Shown in pieces: positions 53,793 to 61,956 of a stretch of DNA of 64,000 nt. Every line of letters starts with the position of its first letter. Position 1 is the first letter of the stretch. This stretch comes from Actinomycetota bacterium (GTDB lineage Bacteria; Actinomycetota; Actinomycetes; S36-B12; UBA10799): positions 372,001-436,000 of the forward strand of contig JACJWU010000002.1 of NCBI GenBank assembly GCA_020636995.1, written 5' to 3'. Position numbers and translations under genes: made by a program. The notes beneath the pieces were generated by a model. It was not told the origin of the DNA. It was given only the letters and a program-made list of their open reading frames with translations, and ran no database searches.

Positions 53793-56296
53793 GCCTGCCG
53801 CCTTCGGGGCTGAGCGGGCTCGATCCAGCGTGGTCCCGGGAAGTCACCGCAGTTGATTCCACGGGTGTCGAGCGCACTTGGCACGTCCTCGATTCCGGAG
53901 CCGGTGAGCGAGGCACCCTGCTGTGCGTCCACGGCAACCCGAGTTGGTCCTACCTCTGGCGTCGGCTGGTGGCCGCACCCCCGCCTGGGTGGCGCGTCAT
54001 CGCCGTGGACCAGATGGACATGGGCTTCTCCGATCGCACCGGCACCGTTCGCAGGCTGGCCCAGCGAATCGACGACCTCGACACCGTGACGGCCGCGCTC
54101 GGGCTGACCGGGCCGGTGGTCACCGTCGCTCACGACTGGGGCGGTCCGGTGTCATTGGGCTGGGCGCTGCGGCACACCGATCAGCTCGCCGGGGTGGTGC
54201 TGTCGAACACCGGAGTCCACCAGCCCGAGGAGTCCTCGGCGCCGACCGTGATCCGCGCTGCCCGTACACCTGGAGTGCTGTCGGTGGTCACCCGCAACAC
54301 CCGCAACTTCATCCGCGGGGGGTTGTTCTTCTCCAAGCCCGTGCCCGCGCCACAGATCCGCAAGGGGTACTACGCCCCGTACAACAAGGCTGCGCGTCGT
54401 CTGGCGATCGAGCAGTTCGTGCAGGACATCCCGCTGGAGCCCGGGCACCCGAGTGCTGCCACGCTCGATGCGATCGCAGACGGCCTTGGGGCATTACAGG
54501 ACGTGCCCGTCCTGCTGCTGTGGGGTCCGCGGGATCCGGTCTTCTCAGACATCTACCTGCGCGATCTCCTGGGGCGGATGCCGCACGCGGACGTGCATCG
54601 CTACGAGGGGTCCAGCCACTTCGTGCCGGAAGATGCGCCGACGTACGCCGCAGATGTGGCGGCATGGGTGCAGGACCTGGGTACACAGCGCCCGCCCCGG
54701 GAGGTGTCGGTTGCCCGGCCGCTTTGGGACGGTGTGGCCCAACGCCGGGGCGATCCCGCACCGGCCGTGATCGAGATGGGGTCGAGCGCCCGCACGATCT
54801 CATTCGGGGACCTGCACAATCGCATCGAGAACATCGCCGCGGGAATGGCCGCCAGTGGCATCGAGGCGGGTGACCGCATCGCACTGCTCGTGCAGCCGGG
54901 CGTCGATCTCACGGCGATCCTGTACGGCCTGTGGCGCCGGGGTGCGGTGGTCGTGGTCGTGGACGCCGGCTTGGGTCTGAGAGGCATCCGGACCGCGCTG
55001 CGCAGCGCCGGACCGAAGTACGTCATCGGGGGTTTCAAGGGGTTGGCGGCTGCCCGGACCATGGGGCTGGCCGCGCAGTTCATCAGCGTCGGCGAGGCCC
55101 CGGGCATCAAGGCGGTTCTCACGCTCGACGAGATCGAGGAGCGTGGTGCGCACGCCCCGGTGCCGGACCCGCCGTCGGCCACCGACCCCGCGGCGCTCGC
55201 CTTCACGTCCGGTGCGACCGGCCCGGCGAAGGGTGTGTTGTACCTGCACGGGCAGTTGCAGGCGCAGCGGGAGGCGCTTGCCTCGCTCTACTCGATCACG
55301 ACCTCCGATCGGCTGGTGGCGGCCTTCGGCCCGTTCGCTCTCATGGGCGCCGCGCTCGGGATCCCGTCGGTCGTCCCGGACATGAACCTCACCGCGCCAC
55401 GCACCCTTACGGCGCAGGCCCTTGCCGACGCCGTCGCCGCTGTCGACGCGACCATGGTCTTCGCGTCCCCGGCCGCGCTGGCCAACATCGCTCGCACCCG
55501 CACCGGTGTGCCCGCCATGCCGGGTGTGCGTCTGTTGCTGTCCACAGGTGCCCCGGTCCCGGCAGAACTACTGCGGGAGGTGCTCTCGCTGTTCCCGTCG
55601 GCGCAAGCCCACGCGCCCTACGGCATGACCGAGGTGCTCCCAGTCGCGGACATCGACCTCAAGGTGATGGAGGCGGTGGGCCGGGGCAACGGCACCTGCG
55701 TTGGGCATCCGGTGCCCGGGGTGGTTGTGCGCATCAGCGCGCTGGACGCGTCGGGGAACGCCACAGGTTCGTTGTCCGACCAGCCCTGGGTCACAGGCGA
55801 GGTGTGTGTGCAGGCGGCCCACACCAAACAGCGCTACGACCGGCTGTGGGTGACCGAGCGCGCGGCGAGCAGGGATGTCGGCTGGCACCGCACTGGTGAC
55901 GTCGGGCACTTCGACGACCACGGCCGGCTGTGGATCGAGGGCCGGCTGGTCCACGTGATCGTCACCGCGGACGGACCGGTCACTCCGGTCGGTCGTGAGC
56001 GGCGGGTCGAATCCATCCCGGCGGTGCAGCGGGCCGCGGCGGTAGGGATCGGCCCGCGCGGGGCCCAACAGGTGGTGATTGTCGCCGAAACCGAATCGGC
56101 GCGCTCCGGCTTGGCCCCCGATGGTCTGCGTGACGTGGTGCGCGATGTCTTGCGAGAGGACGTCGACGACATCCCCGCCGTGCTGACTGTCTCCGCGCTG
56201 CCGGTGGACATCCGACACAATTCCAAGATCGACCGGGTGCGGGTGGGGCGCTGGGCCGAACGCGTACTCAACGGCGGCCGGGTGGGCACACCATGA
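53789..56296 (+). CDS. oleBC: OleBC fusion: beta-lactone decarboxylase and beta-lactone synthetase
   Basis: This 835-residue two-domain protein starts at the GTG overlapping the oleA stop. Residues 1-305 are an OleB alpha/beta hydrolase of the haloalkane-dehalogenase type (VHGNPSWSYLWR oxyanion region, nucleophile Asp116 in VAHDWGGPVSLG, His277 in SSHFVPEDAP). Residues about 310-835 are an OleC ANL enzyme (P-loop AFTSGATGPAKGV near 471-483, APYGMTEVLPV, WHRTGDVGHFD, C-terminal HNSKIDR Lys). OleC closes the beta-hydroxy acid to a beta-lactone and OleB removes CO2 to give the cis-olefin. Fusion of both is known from actinobacteria such as Micrococcus. Confidence 0.93.
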   Translation: MSLPPSGLSGLDPAWSREVTAVDSTGVERTWHVLDSGAGERGTLLCVHGNPSWSYLWRRLVAAPPPGWRVIAVDQMDMGFSDRTGTVRRLAQRIDDLDTVTAALGLTGPVVTVAHDWGGPVSLGWALRHTDQLAGVVLSNTGVHQPEESSAPTVIRAARTPGVLSVVTRNTRNFIRGGLFFSKPVPAPQIRKGYYAPYNKAARRLAIEQFVQDIPLEPGHPSAATLDAIADGLGALQDVPVLLLWGPRDPVFSDIYLRDLLGRMPHADVHRYEGSSHFVPEDAPTYAADVAAWVQDLGTQRPPREVSVARPLWDGVAQRRGDPAPAVIEMGSSARTISFGDLHNRIENIAAGMAASGIEAGDRIALLVQPGVDLTAILYGLWRRGAVVVVVDAGLGLRGIRTALRSAGPKYVIGGFKGLAAARTMGLAAQFISVGEAPGIKAVLTLDEIEERGAHAPVPDPPSATDPAALAFTSGATGPAKGVLYLHGQLQAQREALASLYSITTSDRLVAAFGPFALMGAALGIPSVVPDMNLTAPRTLTAQALADAVAAVDATMVFASPAALANIARTRTGVPAMPGVRLLLSTGAPVPAELLREVLSLFPSAQAHAPYGMTEVLPVADIDLKVMEAVGRGNGTCVGHPVPGVVVRISALDASGNATGSLSDQPWVTGEVCVQAAHTKQRYDRLWVTERAASRDVGWHRTGDVGHFDDHGRLWIEGRLVHVIVTADGPVTPVGRERRVESIPAVQRAAAVGIGPRGAQQVVIVAETESARSGLAPDGLRDVVRDVLREDVDDIPAVLTVSALPVDIRHNSKIDRVRVGRWAERVLNGGRVGTP

Positions 56297-57267
56297 AGGT
56301 GCTACTCACGGGCTCCAGCAGCCTGCTGGGCGCGCAGACCGTGCGGGCACTTGCTCAGCGCGGCGACACGGTTGCGGTGATGCAGCGGCATCCGTCCACG
56401 GTCGCCGACGAACTCGGGCTCACACAGCACCTCGGTGATGTCGTGGATCCGCAGGTCGCCACGGCGGCGGTCGAGGGCGCGGACACCGTCATCCACCTCG
56501 CGGCGCGAGTCGGCGTGGTGGGCACGCGGCGGCAGTTCTTCGAGACCAACGTCGTGGGCACCCGTGTGATGCTGGCTGCCGCGAAGGAAGCGGGCGTGCA
56601 GCGCTTCGTGTTCGTCTCCTCGCCGTCCGTCGCCCACACCGGCCGGGCATTGGCCGGGTGCAGCGCCCAGCCGGCCGACCCCCGCCACGCCAAGGGCGAG
56701 TACTCGAAGTCGAAAGCGCTGGCCGAGCGCGAGGTCCTGGCCGCGGATGGCACCGGCATCACCACGATCGCCGTGCGCCCGCATCTGGTGTGGGGGCCCG
56801 GTGACACCCAGCTCGTGGGCCGCATCGTCGAGCGCGCACGGCAGGGCCGACTGGCGCTGGTTGCCGGCGGCCGGCCATTGATCGACACCACCTACCTGGA
56901 CAACGCGGTCGATGCGCTCGTGGCCGCCGCGGATCGCGCCGAGGCGGGGCGGGGGCGCGCGTTCATCGTCTCCAACGGAGAGCCACGCACCGTCGACGAG
57001 ATGATCGCGCGGATCTGCGAGGCGGCCGGGGAGCGTCCGCCTGAGCGCTCCGTGCCGCGTGCCGCCGCATGGATGGCTGGGGCGGTGGCGGAGACCGCGT
57101 GGAAGGTCGCCGGTCGCGATGACGATCCGCCCATGACCCGCTTCTTGGCCGGGCAGTTGGGCACAGCGCACTGGTTCGACCTGCGAGAGACGCGAGAGGT
57201 CCTGCAGTGGCAGCCGGCGGTGAGCCTCGACGAGGGGTTCGCCCGATTGGCGGCGTCGTTCGCGTGA
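56293..57267 (+). CDS. oleD: OleD, NAD(P)H-dependent beta-keto acid reductase
   Basis: The 324-residue extended short-chain dehydrogenase reduces the 2-alkyl-3-ketoalkanoic acid made by OleA to the beta-hydroxy acid. The N-terminal cofactor motif is VLLTGSSSLLGAQTV (TGxxSxxG variant with Ser for two Gly), and HLAARVGVVGTR and the catalytic YSKSK (YxxxK) with an upstream SSPSV serine complete the active site. It is similar to 3-beta-hydroxysteroid dehydrogenase-like OleD proteins. It overlaps oleBC by ATGA and the helicase gene by GTGA. Confidence 0.9.
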   Translation: MKVLLTGSSSLLGAQTVRALAQRGDTVAVMQRHPSTVADELGLTQHLGDVVDPQVATAAVEGADTVIHLAARVGVVGTRRQFFETNVVGTRVMLAAAKEAGVQRFVFVSSPSVAHTGRALAGCSAQPADPRHAKGEYSKSKALAEREVLAADGTGITTIAVRPHLVWGPGDTQLVGRIVERARQGRLALVAGGRPLIDTTYLDNAVDALVAAADRAEAGRGRAFIVSNGEPRTVDEMIARICEAAGERPPERSVPRAAAWMAGAVAETAWKVAGRDDDPPMTRFLAGQLGTAHWFDLRETREVLQWQPAVSLDEGFARLAASFA

Positions 57268-59735
57268 GCGACCTCACCGAACTGCTGCCGGCCCACGGGG
57301 AACCCGAGGAACTGCTCGAGCAGTTCGCGACGTGGGCGGCGCAGGACGGCAGGCCGCTGTATCCGGCCCAGGAGGAAGCGCTGCTGGAACTCGCCTCGGG
57401 ATCGCACGTCATCCTGGCCACACCCACCGGATCGGGTAAGAGCCTGGTGGCGGTCGGGGCCATGTTCTTGGCGCTCGCGCAAGGGCGCCGGACGTTCTAC
57501 ACCGCGCCGATCAAGGCCCTGGTCTCGGAGAAGTTCTTCGACCTGTGCGACCTGCTCGGACCCGAGCGTGTCGGCATGCTCACCGGCGACGCCGCGGTCA
57601 ACCCGGAGGCGCCGGTCATCTGCGCGACGGCCGAGGTGCTGGCCAACCAGGCCCTGCGCGAGGGCTCCACAACCGACGTCGGGCTTGTCTGTATGGACGA
57701 GTTCCACTACTACGGCGATCGCGACCGGGGCTGGGCGTGGCAGGTCCCGCTGATCGAACTGACCGGGGCGCAGTTCCTGTTGATGTCGGCGACGCTGGGG
57801 GACACGACGCGGATCGCCGAGGCCCTCACCCGTCGCACGAGCAGGCCGGCTGCTGTGGTCGCCGGCGGGGAACGCCCGGTGCCGCTGGAGTTCGACTATG
57901 TGACCACGCCGATCCACCAGACGGTCGAGGTGCTGCTCAACCAGGATCGCGCGCCGGTGTACATCGTGCACCCGACTCAGGCCGGGGCGTTGGAGCGCGC
58001 CCAGGCCTTGATGAGCCTGAACGTGTGCACGCGCGAGGAGAAGCGGGAGATCGCCGAAGCGCTCGGCGGGTTCCGGTTCCGGGCGGGTTTCGGGCGAACC
58101 TTGAGCAGGCTGGTGCGCCACGGGATCGGGGTGCACCACGCCGGCATGTTGCCCCGCTACCGGCGGCTGGTCGAGCAACTCACGCGCGCCGGGCTTCTCA
58201 AGGTGATCTGCGGGACCGACACCCTGGGCGTGGGTATCAACGTGCCCATTCGCACGGTTCTGATCACATCGTTGGTGAAGTTCGACGGACGGCGGATGCG
58301 GGTGCTGAGGGCCCGCGAGTTCCACCAGATCGCAGGCCGCGCGGGCCGGCCGGGTTTCGACGCGATCGGCTACGTCGTGGTGCAGGCGCCGGAGCATGAG
58401 ATCGAGAACGAGAAGCTCGTGGCAAAGGCCGGCGACGACCCCAAGAAGTTGCGCAGGATCGTGCGCAAGAAGCCGCCGGAGGGCATCCCGAACTGGGGCC
58501 GCAGCACGTTCGAGCGACTTGTGGTCGCCGAGCCGGAACCGCTTCCGTCGCGCTTCGACGTCAACCACGCGATGGTGTTCAACGTCGCGCACCGGCCCGA
58601 TGACGTCGAGGCCGCGCTCGAGCACCTGCTGACCGACAATGACGAAGACGCCGAGGCGCAGGAGGCCATGGTCGAGCGCGCCGCGGCGATCAAGGACTCG
58701 TTGATCGCCGCCGGAGTGCTGACCCCGGAGTTGCGAGTGGTGGACGACCTGCAGGACGATTTCGCGCTGAACCAGCCGCTGTCGACCTTCGCCCTGGCTG
58801 CCATCGAACTGCTCGACCGGGAGTCCGAGACCTACGCGGTGGACGTGCTGTCGGTGTTGGAGGCGACGCTGGAGGATCCGAGGCAGGTGCTCTACGCCCA
58901 GCAGTCCCGGGCCCGCGGGGAGGCCGTCGCCGCGATGAAGGCCGAGGGCATCGAGTACGACGAGCGGGTGGAACTCGTCGAGGAGATCACGTGGCCGCGG
59001 CCGCTGGCGGACCTGCTCGACCACGCCTACGACATCTACGCCGAGGGCCACCCGTGGGTGACGGAGTACGAACTCAAGCCGAAGTCCGTGGCGCGTGAGA
59101 TGTATGAGATGGCGATGACATTCACGGAGTTTATGGGGTTCTACAAGTTGGCCTCGTCGGAGGGCCTGGTTCTGCGTTACCTGGCCGACGCCTACAAGGC
59201 GCTCGCGCGAACGGTGCCCGAGGACGCGCGCACGGAGGAACTCGCCGATCTCACGGCGTGGCTCGGGGAACTGGTGCGACAAGTGGACTCCAGCCTGCTC
59301 GACGAGTGGGAACAGTTGATCAACCCGGCTGACGAGGTGGACTCCAGCATCGTGGACACCGGTCCACCGCCGGTCACTGCCAATGCCCGGGCCTTCCGGG
59401 TCCTGGTTCGCAACGCGATGTTCCGCCGCGTGGAGTTGGTTGCGCTGCGCAAGTGGCAGGAGCTCGCCGAACTCGATGCGGACTGGGACGCCGATCGCTG
59501 GGAGGAGGCCATGGCCGACTACTTCGCCGATCACGACGAGGTGGGTACCGGGGCGTCTGCGCGCGGACCGGCGTTGTTGCACATCGAGCAGCAACCAGGG
59601 AAGTGGCTGGTCCGGCAGGTCCTCGACGACCCCGCGGGCGACCACGACTGGCGGATCGAGGCCGAGGTGGATCTTGCCGCCAGCGATGAGGCGGGCGCTG
59701 CGGTCGTGCGTGTGGTTGATGTCGGAACCTTCTGA
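57264..59735 (+). CDS. Ski2-like DEAD/DEAH helicase with DUF3516 C-terminus
   Basis: The GTG at 57264 overlaps the oleD stop, and the protein of 823 residues has all superfamily 2 motifs: the Walker A ATPTGSGKS, APIKALVSEK (Ia), ICATAEVLANQAL, MDEFHYYGD (a DEFH form of motif II), LLMSATLGDT (III), CGTDTLGVGINVP (V) and HQIAGRAGRPG (VI). A long helical C-terminal half (about 400-823) matches the DUF3516 type of actinobacterial Ski2-like helicases. It would unwind RNA or DNA in the cytosol. Coupling to the ole operon is unexpected; whether it is functional or only positional is unknown. Confidence 0.88.
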   Translation: MSDLTELLPAHGEPEELLEQFATWAAQDGRPLYPAQEEALLELASGSHVILATPTGSGKSLVAVGAMFLALAQGRRTFYTAPIKALVSEKFFDLCDLLGPERVGMLTGDAAVNPEAPVICATAEVLANQALREGSTTDVGLVCMDEFHYYGDRDRGWAWQVPLIELTGAQFLLMSATLGDTTRIAEALTRRTSRPAAVVAGGERPVPLEFDYVTTPIHQTVEVLLNQDRAPVYIVHPTQAGALERAQALMSLNVCTREEKREIAEALGGFRFRAGFGRTLSRLVRHGIGVHHAGMLPRYRRLVEQLTRAGLLKVICGTDTLGVGINVPIRTVLITSLVKFDGRRMRVLRAREFHQIAGRAGRPGFDAIGYVVVQAPEHEIENEKLVAKAGDDPKKLRRIVRKKPPEGIPNWGRSTFERLVVAEPEPLPSRFDVNHAMVFNVAHRPDDVEAALEHLLTDNDEDAEAQEAMVERAAAIKDSLIAAGVLTPELRVVDDLQDDFALNQPLSTFALAAIELLDRESETYAVDVLSVLEATLEDPRQVLYAQQSRARGEAVAAMKAEGIEYDERVELVEEITWPRPLADLLDHAYDIYAEGHPWVTEYELKPKSVAREMYEMAMTFTEFMGFYKLASSEGLVLRYLADAYKALARTVPEDARTEELADLTAWLGELVRQVDSSLLDEWEQLINPADEVDSSIVDTGPPPVTANARAFRVLVRNAMFRRVELVALRKWQELAELDADWDADRWEEAMADYFADHDEVGTGASARGPALLHIEQQPGKWLVRQVLDDPAGDHDWRIEAEVDLAASDEAGAAVVRVVDVGTF

Positions 59736-59742
59736 CAGGCAC

Positions 59743-59748
59743 TAGTCT
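59743..59748 (+). promoter_or_regulatory. -10 box TAGTCT, leaderless start
   Basis: TAGTCT, six bases, then the ATG of the lipoprotein serine hydrolase, 20 bp after the helicase stop. Confidence 0.55.
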
Positions 59749-59754
59749 TTCGCA

Positions 59755-60900
59755 ATGACGCATCGCTGGACTGTCGGGATCATTGCTGCTGGGTTGTTCC
59801 TCGCCGGATGTTCCTCCGAGTCCGCCGAGCCGGTGGTTTCCCCCAGTGCATCGGCCACGCCGCAGGCACTACCCTCCGAGACCACGCAGATCCTTCAGGC
59901 GCAGTTGACCAAGACCATGCAGCGCAATGACGTCCCCGGGGGAGCGGTCGAGGTGTGCGTTCCCGGCTACGAGGCATGGGCGACCGCCGAGGGTCTGGCC
60001 GATATCGAGTCCGGCACCGCCATGACGACGGACATGTACTGGCCGCTGCGCAGCGTCACGAAGTCCTACACGGTGACGCTGCTCCTGCAGTTGGTGGACG
60101 AGGGCAAAGTCAGTCTCGACGACACCATCGATCAGTGGATCCCGGACGTCCCGAACGGCGACCAGATCACGTTGCGGCAGTTGGCGGACATGAGTAGCGG
60201 CGCCCCGGAGTACACGACGCAGGCATGGATCGAGGACTACGTCGCCGACCCGCAGCGCGCGTTCACCACGGAGGAACTGATCGCGTACGCCCTGGCTGAG
60301 CCCGCGCAGTTCGCGCCGGGGGAGCGGAAGGTGTACACGAACACCAACACGCTGCTGCTCGGAGAGGTCGTCGCGCAGGAATACGGCCAGCCCTTCGACC
60401 AGGTGGTGACCGAGCAGATCATCGTGCCGCTGGGCCTGACGCAGACACGCTACGAGACGGCGGTGAATGAGTGGCCCGGCGAGCACCCCACGGGCTACAC
60501 ACCCGGCGATGACGGCCAACCGGAGGCTGAGCCCAACAACTTCACGGTGCTCGGACCGGCGGGTGCGATGACCTCGACCCTCAGTGACATGTGCCGGTGG
60601 GCCACCGCGTTGGGGTCGGGGGAGTTGCTCGAGCCGGCGACCCAACAGGTGCGGTTACAGGGAGCGCCGCTGGAGCAGGGCCCCGAATACGACGAGTACC
60701 TCGTCGGGATGGGAAGCCTTGAGGGCTGGGTGGGCCACACCGGCGAGGGCTTCGGTCACACCGTGCTCGTCATGCACAACGCCGAGTCCGGGGCCAGTGT
60801 CGCCATCGGGATGAACACGTCCAACCGCGGGAAGCACCTGCCGACCCGCTACTTCCGCAAGATCGCACCGACCCTCGATGCGATTCCGCCTGCCGGTTGA
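59755..60900 (+). CDS. lipoprotein serine hydrolase, beta-lactamase/PBP-like
   Basis: The 381-residue protein has a lipoprotein signal peptide with lipobox LAGC at residues 16-19, so it is anchored to the outer face of the membrane, followed by a Ser/Pro/Thr-rich linker. The beta-lactamase (serine hydrolase) fold is shown by SVTK in PLRSVTKSYT, YTNTN (YxN) and HTGEG (KTG-type box) in GWVGHTGEGFGH. Family members are D-alanyl-D-alanine peptidases, esterases or beta-lactamases. It starts leaderless from TAGTCT. Its stop lies 1 bp from the end of the convergent SDR gene. Confidence 0.88.
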   Translation: MTHRWTVGIIAAGLFLAGCSSESAEPVVSPSASATPQALPSETTQILQAQLTKTMQRNDVPGGAVEVCVPGYEAWATAEGLADIESGTAMTTDMYWPLRSVTKSYTVTLLLQLVDEGKVSLDDTIDQWIPDVPNGDQITLRQLADMSSGAPEYTTQAWIEDYVADPQRAFTTEELIAYALAEPAQFAPGERKVYTNTNTLLLGEVVAQEYGQPFDQVVTEQIIVPLGLTQTRYETAVNEWPGEHPTGYTPGDDGQPEAEPNNFTVLGPAGAMTSTLSDMCRWATALGSGELLEPATQQVRLQGAPLEQGPEYDEYLVGMGSLEGWVGHTGEGFGHTVLVMHNAESGASVAIGMNTSNRGKHLPTRYFRKIAPTLDAIPPAG

Positions 60901-60901
60901 A

Positions 60902-61672
60902 TCAGGTCAAACGCTTCTGCAGCGTGTCCGACAGAGGCAGGTACCCCCGCCGCGGCGTGAACTGCATCGCCACCCGGATCGCGCGGTAGGCCATCCCTGG
61001 CACGCTGATCCCGCGTCCGGCCCGCAGATCCGCCAGGGCGGTGTCGACGACCTCGTCGGGATCCAGCCAGAACGGTGACGGCACGCGGGCATCGACCCCG
61101 GCCCGCTCCTGGAACTGGGTGGGTACGAGCCCGGGGGTGAGGGCGAGCACTCGCACCCCGGATCCGCCGACCTGTGCCCGCAGTCCCTCGGTGAAGGATG
61201 TGACCCAGGCTTTGCTCGCCGCGTAGGTGGGGGCGTTCGGATCCGGGGCGAACGAGGCCATCGACGAGACGTTGATGATCGCGCCCTCGCCGCGCTCCAG
61301 CATCGAGCCAAGTGCGGCGTGCGTGAGACGGAGCACCGCGCGGACATTGACCATGAGCAGGTGGTCCTCCGCCTCGAGGTCGTGCTCGGCGAAGTCGCCG
61401 TCGTACAGTCCCAGCCCGGCGTTGTTGACCAGCAGGTCGACGGGTCGAACGATGAGCCTGCGCTCCACCCGGCGGCAGTCGGCGAGGCGGCCCAAGTCCG
61501 CACGCAGGACCTCACACTGCACGGGGTGTTCGAGGTGTAGCGCCTGTGCGGTCTCCTGGAGGCGGTCGCGGGTGCGGGCGACCAGAACGAGGTCGTAGCC
61601 GTCCTCGGCGAGGCGGCGCGCGAAGTGCAGACCGATACCGGAGGTGGCGCCTGTGATGAGTGCGGAGGGCAT
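60902..61672 (-). CDS. short-chain dehydrogenase/reductase
   Basis: From the ATG at 61672 the protein has 256 residues; a GTG at 61687 adds five. It is a classical SDR: cofactor motif LITGATSGIGLHFARRLA, NNAG in LLVNNAGLG, catalytic Ser in INVSSMASF, and YAASK in TYAASKAWV. The DLVLVARTRDR stretch after strand 2 favours NADP(H). A C-terminal extension with VVDTALADLRAGRGISVPG is seen in the branch that handles lipids or small alcohols. Substrate unknown. It shares only the convergent stop region with the serine hydrolase. Confidence 0.87.
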   Translation of the reverse strand: MPSALITGATSGIGLHFARRLAEDGYDLVLVARTRDRLQETAQALHLEHPVQCEVLRADLGRLADCRRVERRLIVRPVDLLVNNAGLGLYDGDFAEHDLEAEDHLLMVNVRAVLRLTHAALGSMLERGEGAIINVSSMASFAPDPNAPTYAASKAWVTSFTEGLRAQVGGSGVRVLALTPGLVPTQFQERAGVDARVPSPFWLDPDEVVDTALADLRAGRGISVPGMAYRAIRVAMQFTPRRGYLPLSDTLQKRLT

Positions 61673-61763
61673 GCTGCACTCTGCCACACCAGTCGCTGTT
61701 TATCCCTGGGGCAGGGGTGGCACGGTAGCTGCTGGGCCGGTGCAGGCGGGGCGGTGGTCATCG

Positions 61764-61874
61764 CGGTTAGAGATCGGCATCTTGGTTAGAGACACGGCAC
61801 TCCGGTTAGTCCTGTACGGCCGTGGGACTCTAACCAACCTGCCGCCGACTAACCAACATGCCGATCTCTAACCG
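61764..61874. repeat. palindromic repeat copy D
   Basis: This 111-bp element has perfect 17-bp outer arms (CGGTTAGAGATCGGCAT and its complement), inner arms with GGTTAG/CTAACC motifs, and a central TACGGCCGTG. The whole element is an imperfect palindrome centred at 61819/61820. It carries three GGTTAG on the left and three CTAACC on the right and could form a long hairpin as RNA or a cruciform as DNA. Other copies are at 2513/4018, 4145 and 31822. Confidence 0.88.
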
Positions 61875-61951
61875 ATCTGTCCAGACAGATACTGACCGAC
61901 AACGGGCCAACACACAGTGGCGGGGTCCGCGTGACCAACCTCCCTGGACAG
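61875..61951 (+). mobile_element. minimal IS481-type remnant
   Basis: Only two pieces remain. TGACCGACAACGGGCC translates to TDNG, the second catalytic Asp region of IS481 transposases, and CGCGTGACCAACCTCCCTGG gives RVTNLPGQN, like their C-terminal end. CTGTCCAG (61877) and CTGGACAG (61944) are inverted repeats at the ends. The arrangement matches the remnant beside copy C after an internal deletion. Confidence 0.55.
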
Positions 61952-61956
61952 AACCT

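Noticed and set aside
56892..59645. 917-residue open frame on the minus strand
   Set aside because: It lies entirely antisense to the helicase and oleD genes, is rich in Arg/His/Gln, lacks any domain, and is a typical codon-bias shadow in high-GC DNA.
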